From an uncultured Clostridia bacterium (GTDB taxonomy: Bacteria; Bacillota; Clostridia; Christensenellales; Borkfalkiaceae), in contig CANRCK010000005.1 of assembly GCA_947629095.1 (NCBI GenBank), forward strand, positions 16,577 through 80,576: DNA of 64,000 nt. Direction: 5' to 3'. This document shows positions 45,629 through 53,637 of the stretch, in pieces. The notes beneath the pieces are model-generated. The model was not told the DNA's origin. It made no database searches and was given only the letters and a program-made list of their open reading frames with translations. Each line of letters begins with the position of its first letter. Within the stretch, counting starts at the first letter, position 1. The position numbers and the translations under genes are program-made.

Positions 45629-47567
45629 CTTTTTTCTCACCAAATAGCCTAACCATACCTGATAAGATAAATGCTATACTCTGAGGAACATCGTCACAAT
45701 AACATAATAACCTATTCTCTTCTTCGCTTAAGCCATTATTTAGACCGCCAAATCCCAAATCTTTGAAATGCAACATTATCTCGTCAGGAACTCCTTTAGG
45801 GCGTTCCCCTTCCAAACAGCGCACAATTAATTCCGCAGCGCCTCCGTAAGAACCAATTATATAAATCGGCTTCTTCATCTTTGACGCAATATATGCTTCT
45901 TCCATTATGCCAGATATTTTACCAAGATAGCCTTCTGTTTTTCCTCCAATTACAATTCTTAAATCACAAGATTTATTAATTTGTTCCCGCAAATTCTTTA
46001 AAGAATTATCTAAGTATTCATCATTTGTTTGCTTACTATTTTGTTGAGTTTGTATTTCTTTAAATATTATTGTGGGCAATAATGTTGCCTGTTTATCTTC
46101 GTCTACACGAGAGCAATCTAAATAGAATACTTTAATTCTTCCTTCTTTATCAGAATTAAAGCAATAATGCTGAATTAAGTTCTGTAACAGCTTGACAAAA
46201 TTATTTTTACTAGGGAAATTAATATCTCCCCCATAGATTAAATTAGTATCTAATGCCAATAAATAACGACAGAGTTCAATATACATTTTACACAAATGCA
46301 TATTTGTCTTTAGCATATCGTCTTCCTTAGATATTTCTGATATAGAAATCCCTACATTAATATTGGATAATGATATCCCATTGATACGATCTTTTATTCC
46401 TAAAATATATGTAGGTGTTATAAAATTTAAATTTGGATTTAAAGTTTGAAGAATATGAATTTCATTTTTATTTAACGGTGGTTCCGGATAAAAAATATTA
46501 TTTTGTTCTCCGCCATTTTTTGAATGTATGAGCAACGTATATAATTCTGGCGGATAACTGAATATAGTGGTTTGCCCTTCAAGATCATATAAACTTTCTA
46601 AGTATGATAAAAATAATTCATTGTATTTTACTTTTAAAGTTTCGATTAATACCGAATATATAATATCCCTTATTTTATTATTGCTAATTGATTCGTGCCC
46701 TAGATGAATTGTCTTAACATTAGCCATATAGGGAAATCTTCTAGGCTCACCATTTTCAATTGCGTCAACTAAAACTATAGGGCGTCCTTTGTTTTTGGCA
46801 TATAACACTTCATGTTGACACCACTCTCGAGACGAATAAGCATCGGTATATATAATTAATAAAGCCGACCCGTCAAGATATTTATCTATTGTTTTCTCAA
46901 AATCTTCACCCTTGTGAATATTGTACACATCAATAAATCTGTCTAATGATGTATTAGTAGAAAGATACTCATTAAACTTATCGGCATAGTTTTGACCATC
47001 AATTCTTGCATGACTTAAAAATATTCTAACCGCAGGCGGAATATTAGGCTGCTCTTCATTAGCAACCCTTTCTCTGTTAAATAATAAGCGAGACAACTCA
47101 TGTGCTATTTCAAAACATAAATGATTTGATCTTTCTTTTAATTTTAAGCCTCTATCTGACTCAAACTTAGCTATATCTCCTAATTGAATAAAATTAATTT
47201 TCGCTATTTTACTAGTTATATTACAACTTGCATCAATGCTGTTCACTGATACAGGATAAATTTTTATATTAGAATTTATAATAGCAAAATTGCATAGACA
47301 ATCAATAAATTTTTTCCATTCTTCATCTAATGCCATTTTTGAATTAACCAATAAAACAAACGCAGTGTACTGTGATTGGGATAAAATTAATTTAAAATCT
47401 AATACAGGTTTGTTTAAAAAATAAATAGGAACACCTATACTTTCTCCAGCAAAATCGTCTTCTTTCCTTGAAAATTCATTATATAATGTATCTGCGTATT
47501 CCCTTCCATCACTATAATCCTTATGCCAAATAACATAAACTTTTAAAGGAGTTTTATTCGCCGCCAT
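45621..47567 (-). CDS. TIR-SLOG-like fusion protein (candidate ThsA-type effector)
   Basis: A 648-residue protein. Residues about 1-130 begin KVYVIWHKDYSDGREYADTLY and could be a divergent TIR-like fold. About 180-290 are a TIR domain: VRIFLSHARIDGQNYADKF, then LLIIYTDAYSSREWCQHEVLYAK with the conserved Glu after WC. About 530-585 resemble a SLOG nucleotide-binding domain: RIVIGGKTEGYLGKISGI, MEEAYIA, KPIYIIGSYGGAAEL. TIR domains in bacteria cleave NAD+ or make ADP-ribose signals, and SLOG domains bind such nucleotides in Thoeris-type effectors. I chose 47567 (GGAGG upstream); it overlaps the Nmad2-like gene by 14 bp. It is the probable toxic effector or signal receiver of the island. Confidence 0.82.
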   Translation of the reverse strand: MAANKTPLKVYVIWHKDYSDGREYADTLYNEFSRKEDDFAGESIGVPIYFLNKPVLDFKLILSQSQYTAFVLLVNSKMALDEEWKKFIDCLCNFAIINSNIKIYPVSVNSIDASCNITSKIAKINFIQLGDIAKFESDRGLKLKERSNHLCFEIAHELSRLLFNRERVANEEQPNIPPAVRIFLSHARIDGQNYADKFNEYLSTNTSLDRFIDVYNIHKGEDFEKTIDKYLDGSALLIIYTDAYSSREWCQHEVLYAKNKGRPIVLVDAIENGEPRRFPYMANVKTIHLGHESISNNKIRDIIYSVLIETLKVKYNELFLSYLESLYDLEGQTTIFSYPPELYTLLIHSKNGGEQNNIFYPEPPLNKNEIHILQTLNPNLNFITPTYILGIKDRINGISLSNINVGISISEISKEDDMLKTNMHLCKMYIELCRYLLALDTNLIYGGDINFPSKNNFVKLLQNLIQHYCFNSDKEGRIKVFYLDCSRVDEDKQATLLPTIIFKEIQTQQNSKQTNDEYLDNSLKNLREQINKSCDLRIVIGGKTEGYLGKISGIMEEAYIASKMKKPIYIIGSYGGAAELIVRCLEGERPKGVPDEIMLHFKDLGFGGLNNGLSEEENRLLCYCDDVPQSIAFILSGMVRLFGEKKDG

Positions 47568-48165
47568 AACGTTGAAATCCTCCATTAAATTGCGCCGGTT
47601 CACCAATGAATCCCTTTTCTAAAAACCCTTCAATCCATTTTATAAGTATTTCTTCATGTTCTAAATCTTTTTTGTCCCCTCTCCCATGAGGAACTATAGT
47701 TAAAAGTTCCTTGGGGATCTCAACTGCATCCTTACCAAAATACCAATACTTGGTCCCAATCAAAACATTATTTGAACCTGTATCTCGTTTTAAATTCAAC
47801 ATGTTTACTTTGCCACCTTCATAGCTGTGATGCGAATCTTCCTGTACCCATTTCCCATTTACGCTATGATAAATATTGTCTCCATAATTCTGCTTTAAGC
47901 TTCCGTTCGTTACCGGTTTTTTACATTGATATTCCGGAGAATTCCAATATTCATCAAAAGTAATTTTTCTCTCAACTTGCATTACAAAAATGACTTTATT
48001 TTTTAATGAACTACTTTTCCCTCCGGAACCAAACCCCACAATCCAATCACCTATATTTGCTGATTTTCTAATAACCGGTTTACAAGTTGCTAAAGTACAC
48101 ATACCATAAAAAGGGTTAGGGGCAAATCCAAAATCTCTTTTAACTATATATGAATATATCGCCAT
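47554..48165 (-). CDS. Nmad2-like (nucleotide-modification-associated) protein
   Basis: A 203-residue protein. The stretches YSYIVKRDFGFAPNPFYG, CTLATCKPVIRKSANIGDWI (in parts), FDEYWNSPEY, YGDNIYHS, EDSHHSYEGGKVNMLNL and YWYFGKDAVEIP fit the Nmad2 family, which was defined by its association with phage and bacterial base-hypermodification genes. Its biochemical role is not known to me. It starts directly after the stop of a TIR gene, and its own stop overlaps the start of the TIR-SLOG gene, so it is firmly part of the island operon. Confidence 0.78.
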   Translation of the reverse strand: MAIYSYIVKRDFGFAPNPFYGMCTLATCKPVIRKSANIGDWIVGFGSGGKSSSLKNKVIFVMQVERKITFDEYWNSPEYQCKKPVTNGSLKQNYGDNIYHSVNGKWVQEDSHHSYEGGKVNMLNLKRDTGSNNVLIGTKYWYFGKDAVEIPKELLTIVPHGRGDKKDLEHEEILIKWIEGFLEKGFIGEPAQFNGGFQRYGGE

Positions 48166-48630
48166 TTAACATATTCCCCTTGTTACACTTTTTTGACGTT
48201 GCCCTCCCAAAGGAGTTTGCCATTCGGTTCCACCTGATAAAGCATTAATCATTTTAGTTTTATTCCAAGTCACTAAAGAGTCTCCATATTTTTTTAGCGA
48301 TTCAGGTATATCTTCTGCTGCCGCATTAGGAAGGTAAATACCCACTAAGCGTTTATTATGACGAACAGCATATTCAATCTCCCAATTCACATAGTCTCTA
48401 TTTTTTGTCTCTGGACCAATTAATACAACTACTGTTCCTGCCCAATCAATTTTGGGTGCTAAAATATTGTATTTTATGTAATGTTCGTTAGTCGCCTTAT
48501 TAGGCTCAGTTTCAATTATAGAACTATCATATACATTTATTCCTGAGCCAACTTGTTTTTTAAATGGCTCTATAAATTTCTCGTCTCCACCATAATGAGA
48601 AATAAAAATATTTTTTCTAATGTTAGTCAT
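48166..48630 (-). CDS. TIR-like protein, ThsB-type
   Basis: A 154-residue single-domain TIR-like protein. RKNIFISHYGGDEKFIEPF is the first strand and helix; TVVVLIGPETKNRDYVNWEIEYAV contains the conserved W-E-I segment, with the Glu in the position used for NAD+ chemistry in TIR enzymes; KRLVGIYLPN follows. This resembles the ThsB proteins of Thoeris defence, which make an ADP-ribose-derived signal after phage infection. I chose the second of two adjacent ATGs because AAGGTG is at better spacing. It lies 9 bp downstream of the frameshifted TIR gene. Confidence 0.8.
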   Translation of the reverse strand: MTNIRKNIFISHYGGDEKFIEPFKKQVGSGINVYDSSIIETEPNKATNEHYIKYNILAPKIDWAGTVVVLIGPETKNRDYVNWEIEYAVRHNKRLVGIYLPNAAAEDIPESLKKYGDSLVTWNKTKMINALSGGTEWQTPLGGQRQKSVTRGIC

Positions 48631-48638
48631 CATTCACC

Positions 48639-49153
48639 TTAATTTGCTTCATAGTACTTCCCGGATTTTAAATGCATTACATTATTACTATGATTAGTTT
48701 GAATGTTTTTATTTTTACTATTTTCATATGCTAAATTTATTGCCTTTACAATATTTTCTCTGATAGAGGCAAATTGTTCTAAAACAATATAATTTAGATT
48801 TTGTGCGAGTTTGACAGGAAAAGTTTTCAGATTGATTGAATTTTTACTATCTAACCTATTTTCCAGCATTACAGCTACTATTCCTTTTCTCTTCCCAATA
48901 TCTCCTTTTAAGGCCTCATGTATTTCATTATCTACATGAGGTCTACTATATGTGTCTTTACCGATTAACACAAAAACATATCACATTTCAATAATTCTTG
49001 TCGAATATAGTCTGCAATAGCATTGTGTGTCCATCCATTAAAATTGGCTTTAGCTGGCACACAAAAATAAGAAATCCCTACATCATTTAATATTTCAACC
49101 ATCTTTTCCTTAAATTTAGTATCTGCTCTATGATAGCTAATAAAAACTTTCAT
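48639..49153 (-). pseudogene. TIR-like (ThsB-type) gene with a single frameshift
   Basis: The first part (MKVFISYHRADTKFKEKM ... LLKCDMFLC-stop) and the second (VLIGKDTYSRPHVDNEI ... YYEAN) read as one TIR domain if one T is added, or two removed, in the run of five T at about 48974-48978. The join then reads CDMF(F)VLIGKDTY, as in related TIR proteins. The conserved Glu is in VDNEIHEAL. The gene may be inactivated, phase-variable, expressed by slippage, or a base-calling error at a homopolymer. It is the first gene of the island operon. I place the start at ATG 49153. Confidence 0.75.
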
Positions 49154-49184
49154 ATTTACTCTTTGAATTATCAAATTATATTCT

Positions 49185-49213
49185 ATATTATTAAAGACGA
49201 TGTTATTTTACAA
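49185..49213 (-). promoter_or_regulatory. Candidate promoter of island operon
   Basis: TTGTAA (49208-49213) and TAATAT (49185-49190) on the minus strand have a 17-bp spacer; start near 49178, 25 nt before the first TIR start codon. The match is moderate, and the AT-rich context raises the chance of coincidence. Confidence 0.42.
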
Positions 49214-49304
49214 ATTGTTACATAATTTTGTATTGCAAACAAATTAATAATTCCGTTGGTAGCTACACGGCAGTATATTTTAATTTTTCTATTTATAAAT
49301 TCGC

Positions 49305-49346
49305 CCGCCGAGCGAGTTTGCTAACACGCTCGGCGGGGATTTTTTT
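49305..49346 (+). terminator. Plus-strand terminator at the island's right edge
   Basis: CCGCCGAGCG and its complement CGCTCGGCGG flank a 12-nt loop and are followed by GGATTTTTTTAA on the plus strand. No plus-strand gene precedes it here, so it may be a remnant of a gene lost on insertion. On the minus strand it would form a stable hairpin in transcripts from the right repeat. Confidence 0.7.
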
Positions 49347-49422
49347 AATTAAACATTCAAATATAAGCTTTCTTTTATTGCCGGCATTGCGAGCATGTCG
49401 CAAGTTTTGCGTCGTCGGAAAA

Positions 49423-49590
49423 CTACGATAAGTTAGTAGAATCATTATCTGAGTCCTTGAATCCTTTCAAGGGTGTCAGTATCGGGTCCCCGCAGGAAAT
49501 CAACACGTCGGAATCGGAAAACTTTATGCGGTCGAGAAGGCGCATAAAAAGATCGTATTCTGCGTGGATATCGGAAATTAAGTATGTCAT
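49423..49590 (-). pseudogene. Truncated 5' fragment of phosphatase gene in right repeat
   Basis: The right repeat carries the first 35 codons of the phosphatase gene (MTYLISDIHAEYDLF... to SCGD), which then run into unrelated DNA and stop after about 20 further codons (55 residues in all). It retains the phosphatase promoter (49635-49663) but lacks most metal ligands, so it is not functional. Confidence 0.85.
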
Positions 49591-49744
49591 GGCGTTTTTT
49601 TGAATATATATAGGTTTTTCTATAAGCGACTTTGATTATATCATAATGTTTTAAAAAGGTCAACACCGCGCCGCACAAAAAAGCCCCGCCGAAAGGCGGG
49701 ACTCGTTGAAATAAATTCGCTGCCGTGATATAAAAAAAGGGGGA
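49486..49744. repeat. 259-bp direct repeat, right copy (island boundary)
   Basis: Identical by eye to 42647-42905. It carries a second phosphatase promoter (49635-49663, minus strand) and a terminator hairpin (49677-49700, minus strand). Just inside it, at 49455-49472, is the palindrome CCTTGAA-TCCT-TTCAAGG, a possible recombination core. Confidence 0.95.
49677..49700 (-). terminator. Terminator in right repeat, after integrase
   Basis: Same CCCGCC/GGCGGG hairpin and T6 run as at 42838-42861. Here it lies about 80 bp after the integrase stop and would prevent integrase transcripts from entering the island. Confidence 0.8.
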
Positions 49745-49778
49745 GCGTTGTGCATAAACGCGCCCGGCTGCCGGTTTT

Positions 49779-50693
49779 TTACATGTATAGGAAATTGTTG
49801 CCGAGCATATTCATCATATCGCACTTGTGGTCGGGAAGACTATGAACGTATCGCCTTAACGTGATTGCGGGGTCGGTGTGTCCCAAAATTTCGGAGAGCG
49901 TTTTAACGTCCATTCCGCACTCCACCGCCCGTGTTGCAAAGGTGTGCCTAAGGCTGTGAATTCCCTTGTGGCTTATTTTGAGCCGCTCCAGCATCAGCTG
50001 GAACGTGCGCTGATAGGAACGGATTGAAACTCCCTTGCCGTCGGGACCGCTCACAACAAAATTGCCGTGGCTACGCCTTTTCATTTCGTGTATATACGGC
50101 ATGAGGGAATAGGGAATGGGAATAATCCGCTGCGACGCGCGGGTTTTGGGGGTGTCCATAAGCTTTTTGTAGTGCCCGTTTTCCCAGGTGTCGTGGCAGT
50201 TTTGCGTTACATATAAAAACCCTTTTTTAAAGTCTATATCGCTCCACTCCAAAGCTACAAGCTCCCCCACGCGCAGCCCGGTGTAAAGACACAGTAGAAT
50301 CCCATAGTACTTTGGGCTTTTTTTACTGATTACATACTGCTCTATTTTGCGCTGTTCACTCTGCGTAAAGCAATCAACTTCCTTTTCACGGCGGCGGGGA
50401 TACGTGATTCTGGTTGTAAACTGCGTTTCCACGGCGCCCGCAAGCTCGGCGAGCCGAAGCGATTGCTTAAGAATTCCTATAATACAGCAAACCGAGTTGG
50501 GACTGTACCTCTGCAGCATCTGCGCCGAAAAATCCTGCAACACGGGCGCGGTTAAGTCCGCCATATCATATCCGCCGAGATTGGGACCGATAAGCCTCCT
50601 CACCACGTCGCTGTAGTGCTGATAGGTTCTGAATTTTCTGAGCGGCCGAACGGTTGATTCAAGCCACTCGTCAAGCCATTGTTTGTACAACAT
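49779..50693 (-). CDS. Tyrosine recombinase / integrase
   Basis: A 304-residue site-specific integrase of the phage/ICE type. The N-terminal SAM-like core-binding part is LYKQWLDEWLESTVRPLRKF onward, and the catalytic domain has the expected residues: Arg in LYTGLRVGELVALEW, the HxxR pair in GIHSLRHTFATRAVE, His in LGHTDPAITL and the Tyr in RRYVHS. I chose ATG 50693 because AAGGAGG precedes it. The gene lies 34 bp outside the right 259-bp repeat of the defence-like island. It may have driven that insertion, or belong to a second element at the same site. Confidence 0.92.
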   Translation of the reverse strand: MLYKQWLDEWLESTVRPLRKFRTYQHYSDVVRRLIGPNLGGYDMADLTAPVLQDFSAQMLQRYSPNSVCCIIGILKQSLRLAELAGAVETQFTTRITYPRRREKEVDCFTQSEQRKIEQYVISKKSPKYYGILLCLYTGLRVGELVALEWSDIDFKKGFLYVTQNCHDTWENGHYKKLMDTPKTRASQRIIPIPYSLMPYIHEMKRRSHGNFVVSGPDGKGVSIRSYQRTFQLMLERLKISHKGIHSLRHTFATRAVECGMDVKTLSEILGHTDPAITLRRYVHSLPDHKCDMMNMLGNNFLYM

Positions 50694-50862
50694 GTTTTGC
50701 CTCCTTAAATTTTTTATGGTGAAAAAATTATAACGCCGTTTATGGCGGAGGCGCACCTGAAAACAAACATAATGCGCGTGCGCGGCGTGTCGCCGCTGCC
50801 TGATATCCTAATTGCGATGTCGCTTAACGCCTGAAAGCGCAGGTCAAACGGGAATTGGCAAT

Positions 50863-50969
50863 CCCCTCAGTCTCGCTCTGCTCGACAGCTTTCTCACACG
50901 GCGTGGAGACCCCCACTCCTCTTGGCTCCCCCACTTGTGGGGGAGCTGTCTGCGCAGCAGACTGAGGGG
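50863..50969. mobile_element. MITE-like element
   Basis: A 107-bp non-coding element. Ends CCCCTCAGTC and GACTGAGGGG are perfect 10-bp terminal inverted repeats within imperfect arms of about 26 bp; an internal palindrome GCTCCCCCAC-TT lies at 50925-50946. The 5-bp sequence GGCAA appears at both sides (50857-50861, 50970-50974), a possible target duplication. A partial relative of its middle lies near 53452-53486. Confidence 0.6.
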
Positions 50970-50990
50970 GGCAAGCGCCGCAAAGCACAC

Positions 50991-51016
50991 AAAAACCCGC
51001 GGCGCAAAGCCGCGGG
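50991..51016 (-). terminator. Terminator of pectate lyase gene
   Basis: CCCGCGGC-TTTGC-GCCGCGGG followed by TTTTTGTG on the minus strand, about 22 bp after the pectate lyase stop. Confidence 0.87.
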
Positions 51017-51038
51017 CCTTTTTATTGGGTTATAAAAA

Positions 51039-53174
51039 TTACTTTAACACGCCGGCAAGCTTCATGCAGTCCTCTTTTGCCACCTCTGCCGAGGTCAAAA
51101 GCGTAACGTCCGTCTTTTTGTCGGTTGCGTCATAGTAGAAGAAATCGGTGTTTATATCAAAGCAATAGTTGCCGCTTGCCGTAGAAGGCTTGTAGTCGTT
51201 ATGGTTGGTAACTTCCTGATCTCTCGTATCGGCCTTTGTAACGCCGTTAACGTCAACGCTGCCGCACTCAACAAACTCGCAGCCGTATACCTTTATAACG
51301 CCGCCCTTGCTTGTTTCAAACGTCTTTTTAACGTTTTCAAAGTAGCAGTTTTCAACAAATGCATACGCGCTCTGCGAGTCGGCTTTGTTGCCGCGGATGG
51401 ACATGTTCGTGCCTGTGGAACCGTCGTAGTAGTTGTTATACATATGCATATTGGCAAATCTGCCGAGGGGCAGACGGCTGTTGCAGTCTTCATACCAATT
51501 GTGGTGGAATGTAATGCCGAAGTCGGAGTGCGAGTCGCCGCCGCCTACAAGACCCGTTTTGTGGTTCTTATAGTAGTGGTTGTAGGAAAGGGTTACGTAC
51601 GCGTTCTTTTTGAGGTCGGTTGCGCCGTCGCCCTCGTGCTTATCCTGTTCGGGAACTACGTCCCAATAGTTTTTGCCTTCGTTGAACTGGTTGTTATGTA
51701 CCCAGATGTACTTGCCGTCCATCTTGTTTACTTCCGCACCGTCTTCGCCGTAGGTCTTGGCGTCAACGTTGCCCTCAAACGCGCACGCATCCTCGGTATA
51801 GTCGTCAAACGTGAGGTTTCTTACCTCTATGGAGCTTGCCTGCTTCCACGTAATGCCCCACTGGAAAAGCTCGGCGTCGGTGCCTATGCCCTCAAAGGTT
51901 ACGTTTGCATTGAACTTTGTGAAGCAATTGTTAAAAGCAGAGTCGAATTCGCCCTTATCCCAGTTGATTTTGTTCTGAAGTCCGTTCAGCGGAGTTATAT
52001 CCTCTTGCAATTCGTTTAAGCCCCATTCAATGAGCATTTCCTGGGAGATTTCAAGCTTGTCGGTATCGCCCTTGCCGATGCTTTGATTATAGGCGATAGC
52101 CTTTTCCTTTAAGCTTACGGTGCCGTCCGCGCTCTTTACGTCGTCGGCGTTGATATAGTAGTATGCGCTTGTATCGCCGCTTTCAGGCTTTTCGTTACCG
52201 TTCTTGTCAAGGTGCCCCGTATAGCTTATGGGCTTCCACGTAGCGGCGGAAATTTTGCCTATTACGCGCACAATAAGGGGCTGAATATTATTGATTTCTT
52301 CAACCGAAATAGCTGCGCCGGAGCGCTTGTTTGCAGCCGCAAGAATGTTTACTATGCCGGTGTATTCAACGCCGTCGATAGTTGCTTTTACTGTGTTTTT
52401 GGTCTCTTCGGTAACGTAAATAATCTGCGCGTTGTCCTTGGGAGTGCCGTCGTTTTTATAAGCGCCTATGCCGTCTAACCCTGCCTTTTTAGCGCCGTAG
52501 TGGGCATAGCCGGAACGGTCGTAAGCCGATACGCTTACGTTTTGAATGTTTACGGAATACGAGCCGACCGAAACTTTTACCTCGTAAACGCCGGCTTTTA
52601 TACCAACTATATCTGCGCGGAGATTCTGCGTTGTGCCGTCTACACGGATAAGCTCCTCGTCGATTTCGGTATAATCATCGGTGCCGTTAAGGCGATAAGA
52701 TACAGTGTACTCTTCAGACGCGAGATTGGCGTCGGGTTTAAATTCCACGAAAGCGCCCTCGTTGTAACCGCCGTAATTTGCAATGTTTATAGCTACGGGC
52801 GTGGGTTCAACGGGGGGAACAGGTGTAACAGTTACCTGGCACGTTGCCGATTTTTCACCGGCTGTTGCGGTAACCGTTGCGGAACCTTCTTTAAGTGCAA
52901 CCACCTTGCCTGCGGAAGTAACCACAGCAATCTGTTCGTTGGACGACGTCCAGACAACAGGGGTATCCTTAGCCTCGTCGGGCGCCACGGTAGCCGTGAG
53001 CTGTGCCGATGTTCCCGCCTGCAAATTGAGCGATTGGTTGGAAATGGTGACCGAAGTTACTTCGGTCGTTTGAGGCTGTACGGGTTCGCCCGAGCAAGCC
53101 GCAATTCCGAAAACCATTACCAGCGCCAGCACCGCAGAAAGCAGTGCGGGGATGAGTTTTTTGAAATTTTTCAT
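51039..53174 (-). CDS. Secreted pectate lyase lipoprotein with BIG2 domain
   Basis: A 711-residue extracellular enzyme. A signal peptide with lipobox FGIAAC (Cys about 27) is followed by a bacterial Ig-like BIG2 domain (about 40-118, SVTISNQSLNLQAGTSAQL and WTSSNEQIAVV), beta-sandwich sequence (about 125-290), and a parallel beta-helix lyase domain (about 330-711). The lyase part has IWVHNNQFNEG, DGATDLKKNAYVTLSYNHYY (in parts), THHNW-like FHHNWYEDCNSRLPLGRFANMH (FHHNWYEDCNSR) with the Arg expected in PL1 catalysis. It should cleave homogalacturonan outside the cell, yielding unsaturated oligomers for the GH105 enzyme. AGGAGG precedes the ATG. Confidence 0.92.
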   Translation of the reverse strand: MKNFKKLIPALLSAVLALVMVFGIAACSGEPVQPQTTEVTSVTISNQSLNLQAGTSAQLTATVAPDEAKDTPVVWTSSNEQIAVVTSAGKVVALKEGSATVTATAGEKSATCQVTVTPVPPVEPTPVAINIANYGGYNEGAFVEFKPDANLASEEYTVSYRLNGTDDYTEIDEELIRVDGTTQNLRADIVGIKAGVYEVKVSVGSYSVNIQNVSVSAYDRSGYAHYGAKKAGLDGIGAYKNDGTPKDNAQIIYVTEETKNTVKATIDGVEYTGIVNILAAANKRSGAAISVEEINNIQPLIVRVIGKISAATWKPISYTGHLDKNGNEKPESGDTSAYYYINADDVKSADGTVSLKEKAIAYNQSIGKGDTDKLEISQEMLIEWGLNELQEDITPLNGLQNKINWDKGEFDSAFNNCFTKFNANVTFEGIGTDAELFQWGITWKQASSIEVRNLTFDDYTEDACAFEGNVDAKTYGEDGAEVNKMDGKYIWVHNNQFNEGKNYWDVVPEQDKHEGDGATDLKKNAYVTLSYNHYYKNHKTGLVGGGDSHSDFGITFHHNWYEDCNSRLPLGRFANMHMYNNYYDGSTGTNMSIRGNKADSQSAYAFVENCYFENVKKTFETSKGGVIKVYGCEFVECGSVDVNGVTKADTRDQEVTNHNDYKPSTASGNYCFDINTDFFYYDATDKKTDVTLLTSAEVAKEDCMKLAGVLK

Positions 53175-53245
53175 ATTTTCCTCCTGAATATTTTACCCGC
53201 CCGAAATCGTTTACAAAGCATTACGGCTCGGCTATCAAATGTTTT

Positions 53246-53270
53246 TGCGTGAGACTGTAAGTCTCACGCA
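53246..53270 (-). promoter_or_regulatory. Hairpin in pectate lyase 5' leader
   Basis: TGCGTGAGACT-GTA-AGTCTCACGCA, perfect 11-bp arms, lies in the ~138-nt leader between promoter and start. On the minus strand it is followed by A, not T, so it is not a terminator for this gene; it could stabilise the mRNA or bind a regulator. Confidence 0.5.
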
Positions 53271-53318
53271 TTTTATTTGTAGCTTGCTAAAAATAAACGC
53301 TCTCCGACGAGCACATTG

Positions 53319-53347
53319 ATTTTATCACTCTTTAATATCTATGTCAA
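53319..53347 (-). promoter_or_regulatory. Promoter of pectate lyase gene
   Basis: TTGACA (53342-53347) and TAAAAT (53319-53324) on the minus strand have a 17-bp spacer. Confidence 0.78.
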
Positions 53348-53451
53348 CCGCAAAATTAAAATTTGTATAAAATTTTGAAAGCTGCTATCTTAATTTATAT
53401 ATTATATTCGTTAATAAGAACCGTTTTTTGCCAAAAAACCACAAAAAGCCC

Positions 53452-53545
53452 TCACTCCTCTAAACTCTCCTGCTTGTGGGGGAGCCGGCTCCTGTCATTC
53501 TGAGGCGTTGACGCGCCCCTTCTGTCATTCTGAGGCGTCAGCCGA
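53452..53545. repeat. Cluster of short interspersed repeats
   Basis: CACTCCTCT...GCTTGTGGGGGAGCC (from 53453) resembles the middle of the MITE-like element at 50863-50969. It is followed by two copies of CTGTCATTCTGAGGCGT, 30 bp apart (53492-53508 and 53522-53538). 53348-53608 contains no gene I can support. Confidence 0.55.
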
Positions 53546-53608
53546 AGAATCTGTTGCGCAGCAACTTTTCAACTTGCCACAAGTCGAAAAGAACGCCGCA
53601 AATCATAA

Positions 53609-53637
53609 TAAAAAAGCCCGGGGATCACTCTCCGGGA
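53609..53637 (-). terminator. Terminator overlapping a stop codon
   Basis: CCCGG - 10 nt - CCGGG followed by CTTTTTTATT on the minus strand. The TGA stop of the membrane-protein gene (53625-53627) lies inside the loop, so the hairpin forms across the end of the coding region. Confidence 0.75.

Noticed and set aside
42906..49485. Island as a transposon or insertion sequence
   Set aside because: No transposase, no terminal inverted repeats, and the flanking direct repeats are far longer than a target-site duplication.
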